This document shows positions 6,893-7,937 of a DNA stretch of 7,937 nt, piece by piece; within the stretch, counting starts at the first letter, position 1; each line of letters begins with the position of its first letter. Source of the DNA: Deferribacteres bacterium JdFR-76 (GTDB lineage: Bacteria; Zhuqueibacterota; JdFR-76); NCBI GenBank assembly GCA_002011685.1, contig MTOL01000537.1:12622-20558 (forward strand). The letters run 5' to 3'. The position numbers and the translations under genes are program-made. Under the pieces are notes generated by a model that was not told where the DNA came from, did not search any database, and saw only the letters and a program-made list of their open reading frames with translations.

Positions 6893-7783
6893 TTAGCCAG
6901 GAACCCTATCTTGTTTTCTCTGAACGGCCATTTGAAGCATAACGAAGACAAACAGTATGAAAAAGAACACGAAAGCGATGGAGGCGGCATAGCCCATTCG
7001 CCACCAGCGGAACCCCTGCTGGTAGAGATAAAGCACGATGCTCAGGGTTGCGTGAAGGGGCCCGCCCTGGGTCATAACGTAAGGTTCAGCAAACAGCTGG
7101 AAGTAGCCAATCACCGTGATGATAATGACAAAGAACATGGTTGGCCACAGTTGAGGTAAAGTAATGTGCCGCTGCTGCTGAAACCAGTTCGCGCCGTCCA
7201 GCCTTGCGGCTTCGTACAGATAGTCGGGTATGGCCTGGAGACCGGCCAAAAAAATCATCATGTTATACCCAAAATTTTTCCAGACGGCCATCAAAATGAT
7301 TGCCGGCATGGCCCAGCTGGGATTCCCGAGCCAGTCAATTGGCTGGATGCCCAGAAAAGAAAGCAGGTAATTGATTGGCCCAAAACGGGGATGGTACAGA
7401 TAGCGCCACACAACTGCCACGGCTACCAGTGTGGTAACCACGGGCATGAATAGGGCAAGGCGGAACAGGCTTTTCATCTTCAGCAACTTGGAATGAAGGG
7501 CGAGTGCCGCCAGGAGAGACACAAGAATCGATAGCGGACCGGCCACAAAAACGAAGTAAAGGGTGTTGATGAGGGCTTTCCAGAACAGCGGATCCTGCAG
7601 CAGCATGATGTAGTTTTGCAGAAAGATAAACCGGGCCCGCTGCAGATTGGCCAGAGAATAGATGTCAAAATCGGTAAAGCTCATCAGAAACGATGCGAAA
7701 ATCGGGAGAAAGAAGAAGATGAGCAGAGCTCCCAGCGAAGGCGCCAGAAAGAAACAGATTACAGAATTTTTTGTCCGTATCAT
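6893..7783 (-). CDS. Carbohydrate ABC transporter permease, MalF/UgpA type
   Basis: This is the partner channel subunit of the same CUT1-type sugar importer, 296 residues long and normal for the short (UgpA-like) MalF class. Predicted membrane helices lie at about 8-34, 73-96, 108-128, 157-180, 213-235 and 265-287. The EAA loop at 191-210 (EAARLDGANWFQQQRHITLP) contacts the ATPase. The segment FAEPYVMTQGGPLHAT at 231-246 corresponds to the conserved family motif between helices 5 and 6. The N-terminus (MIRTKNSV then a hydrophobic APSLGALLIFFFLP) is the usual start for this family and supports the ATG at 7783, although the ribosome-binding site (GAG about 7 bases upstream) is weak. The gene is followed 18 bases later by the MalG-type subunit. 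No ATPase lies in the window. Such importers often share a MsmK/UgpC-type ATPase encoded elsewhere (family knowledge, not seen here). Confidence 0.95.
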   Translation of the reverse strand: MIRTKNSVICFFLAPSLGALLIFFFLPIFASFLMSFTDFDIYSLANLQRARFIFLQNYIMLLQDPLFWKALINTLYFVFVAGPLSILVSLLAALALHSKLLKMKSLFRLALFMPVVTTLVAVAVVWRYLYHPRFGPINYLLSFLGIQPIDWLGNPSWAMPAIILMAVWKNFGYNMMIFLAGLQAIPDYLYEAARLDGANWFQQQRHITLPQLWPTMFFVIIITVIGYFQLFAEPYVMTQGGPLHATLSIVLYLYQQGFRWWRMGYAASIAFVFFFILFVFVMLQMAVQRKQDRVPG

Positions 7784-7888
7784 TTATCCGCTCTGTACCA
7801 AGATCATTTGCATTGCGGGCCGTACCCAATGTCGGTCTTATTTTTGGATGAGTGCTGGACCTCCTGGGAACGGCGCAGGCCGATCCAT
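7784..7888 (-). other. Gap upstream of the MalF-type permease
   Basis: This 105-base stretch lies between the stop of the partial right-edge gene and the permease start, on the minus strand. I found no convincing hairpin with a T-tract, no clear promoter and no operator-like inverted repeat. One frame stays open through the gap from the window edge (stop near 7807), but its residues are Gly-, Ser- and Arg-rich and look like noise. The gap therefore neither shows nor rules out an independent promoter for the permease pair. Confidence 0.4.
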
Positions 7889-7937
7889 TCAGAAATCGAT
7901 GAGCCCCCTCTCAAGCAGCCAGCGCCGCTTCTCCAGT
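7889..7937 (-). CDS. C-terminal end of an unidentified gene (cut by the window edge)
   Basis: On the minus strand one frame entering from the right edge reads LEKRRWLLERGLIDF and ends with TGA at 7891-7889. The charged and amphipathic composition looks like a real protein C-terminus, and it is the most protein-like of the three minus frames there. It lies 105 bases upstream of the permease pair. In CUT1 loci that place usually belongs to the extracellular solute-binding protein, but fifteen residues are not enough to show this, and it could be another gene such as a hydrolase or regulator. Confidence 0.45.
   Translation of the reverse strand, partial: LEKRRWLLERGLIDF

Overview
The window carries a carbohydrate-utilisation locus from a Gram-negative bacterium of the FCB group. 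The main clue is the C-terminus of the first gene: a 'NYPNPFN' motif starts a roughly 90-residue beta-sandwich ending in a basic, leucine-rich tail. That is the type A sorting domain of the type IX secretion system (T9SS), with the wording common in Caldithrix-, KSB1-, Marinimicrobia- and Ignavibacteria-like lineages. The exact phylum cannot be settled from the sequence alone. Base composition looks uniform and near 50% GC, with no sign of insertion sequences, phage, CRISPR, tRNA or rRNA.

Layout. Plus strand: (1) 47-2470 encodes an 807-residue secreted enzyme with a signal peptide, a jelly-roll carbohydrate-binding-like domain, an Fn3 domain, a GH144/'glycoamylase' (PF10091-like) catalytic domain and a T9SS tail. 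(2) A 160-base gap follows. (3) 2631-5744 encodes a large exported GH2-family glycosidase with an extra Rossmann-like domain and a C-terminal F5/8 type C (CBM32-like) domain. A 296-base convergent intergenic region (5745-6040) then holds a palindromic bidirectional-terminator candidate. Minus strand: (4) 6041-6874 encodes a MalG/UgpE-type sugar ABC permease. (5) 6893-7783 encodes its MalF/UgpA-type partner. (6) The last 15 codons of a further minus-strand gene enter from the right edge. The transporter operon therefore reads leftwards and starts outside the window.

Proposed joint role (inference). The T9SS-delivered GH144-like enzyme cuts a polysaccharide outside the cell; beta-1,2-glucan is the substrate known for characterised GH144 enzymes. 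The GH2 enzyme, which has an ordinary signal peptide and no T9SS tag, trims side groups or oligosaccharides, probably in the periplasm. The two permeases form the channel of a CUT1-type ABC importer for the products. No substrate-binding protein, ATPase or regulator is visible. No part of the window is clearly an undescribed system. The best leads are the enzyme/transporter pairing, the unusual domain architectures and the ambiguous start of the GH2 gene.
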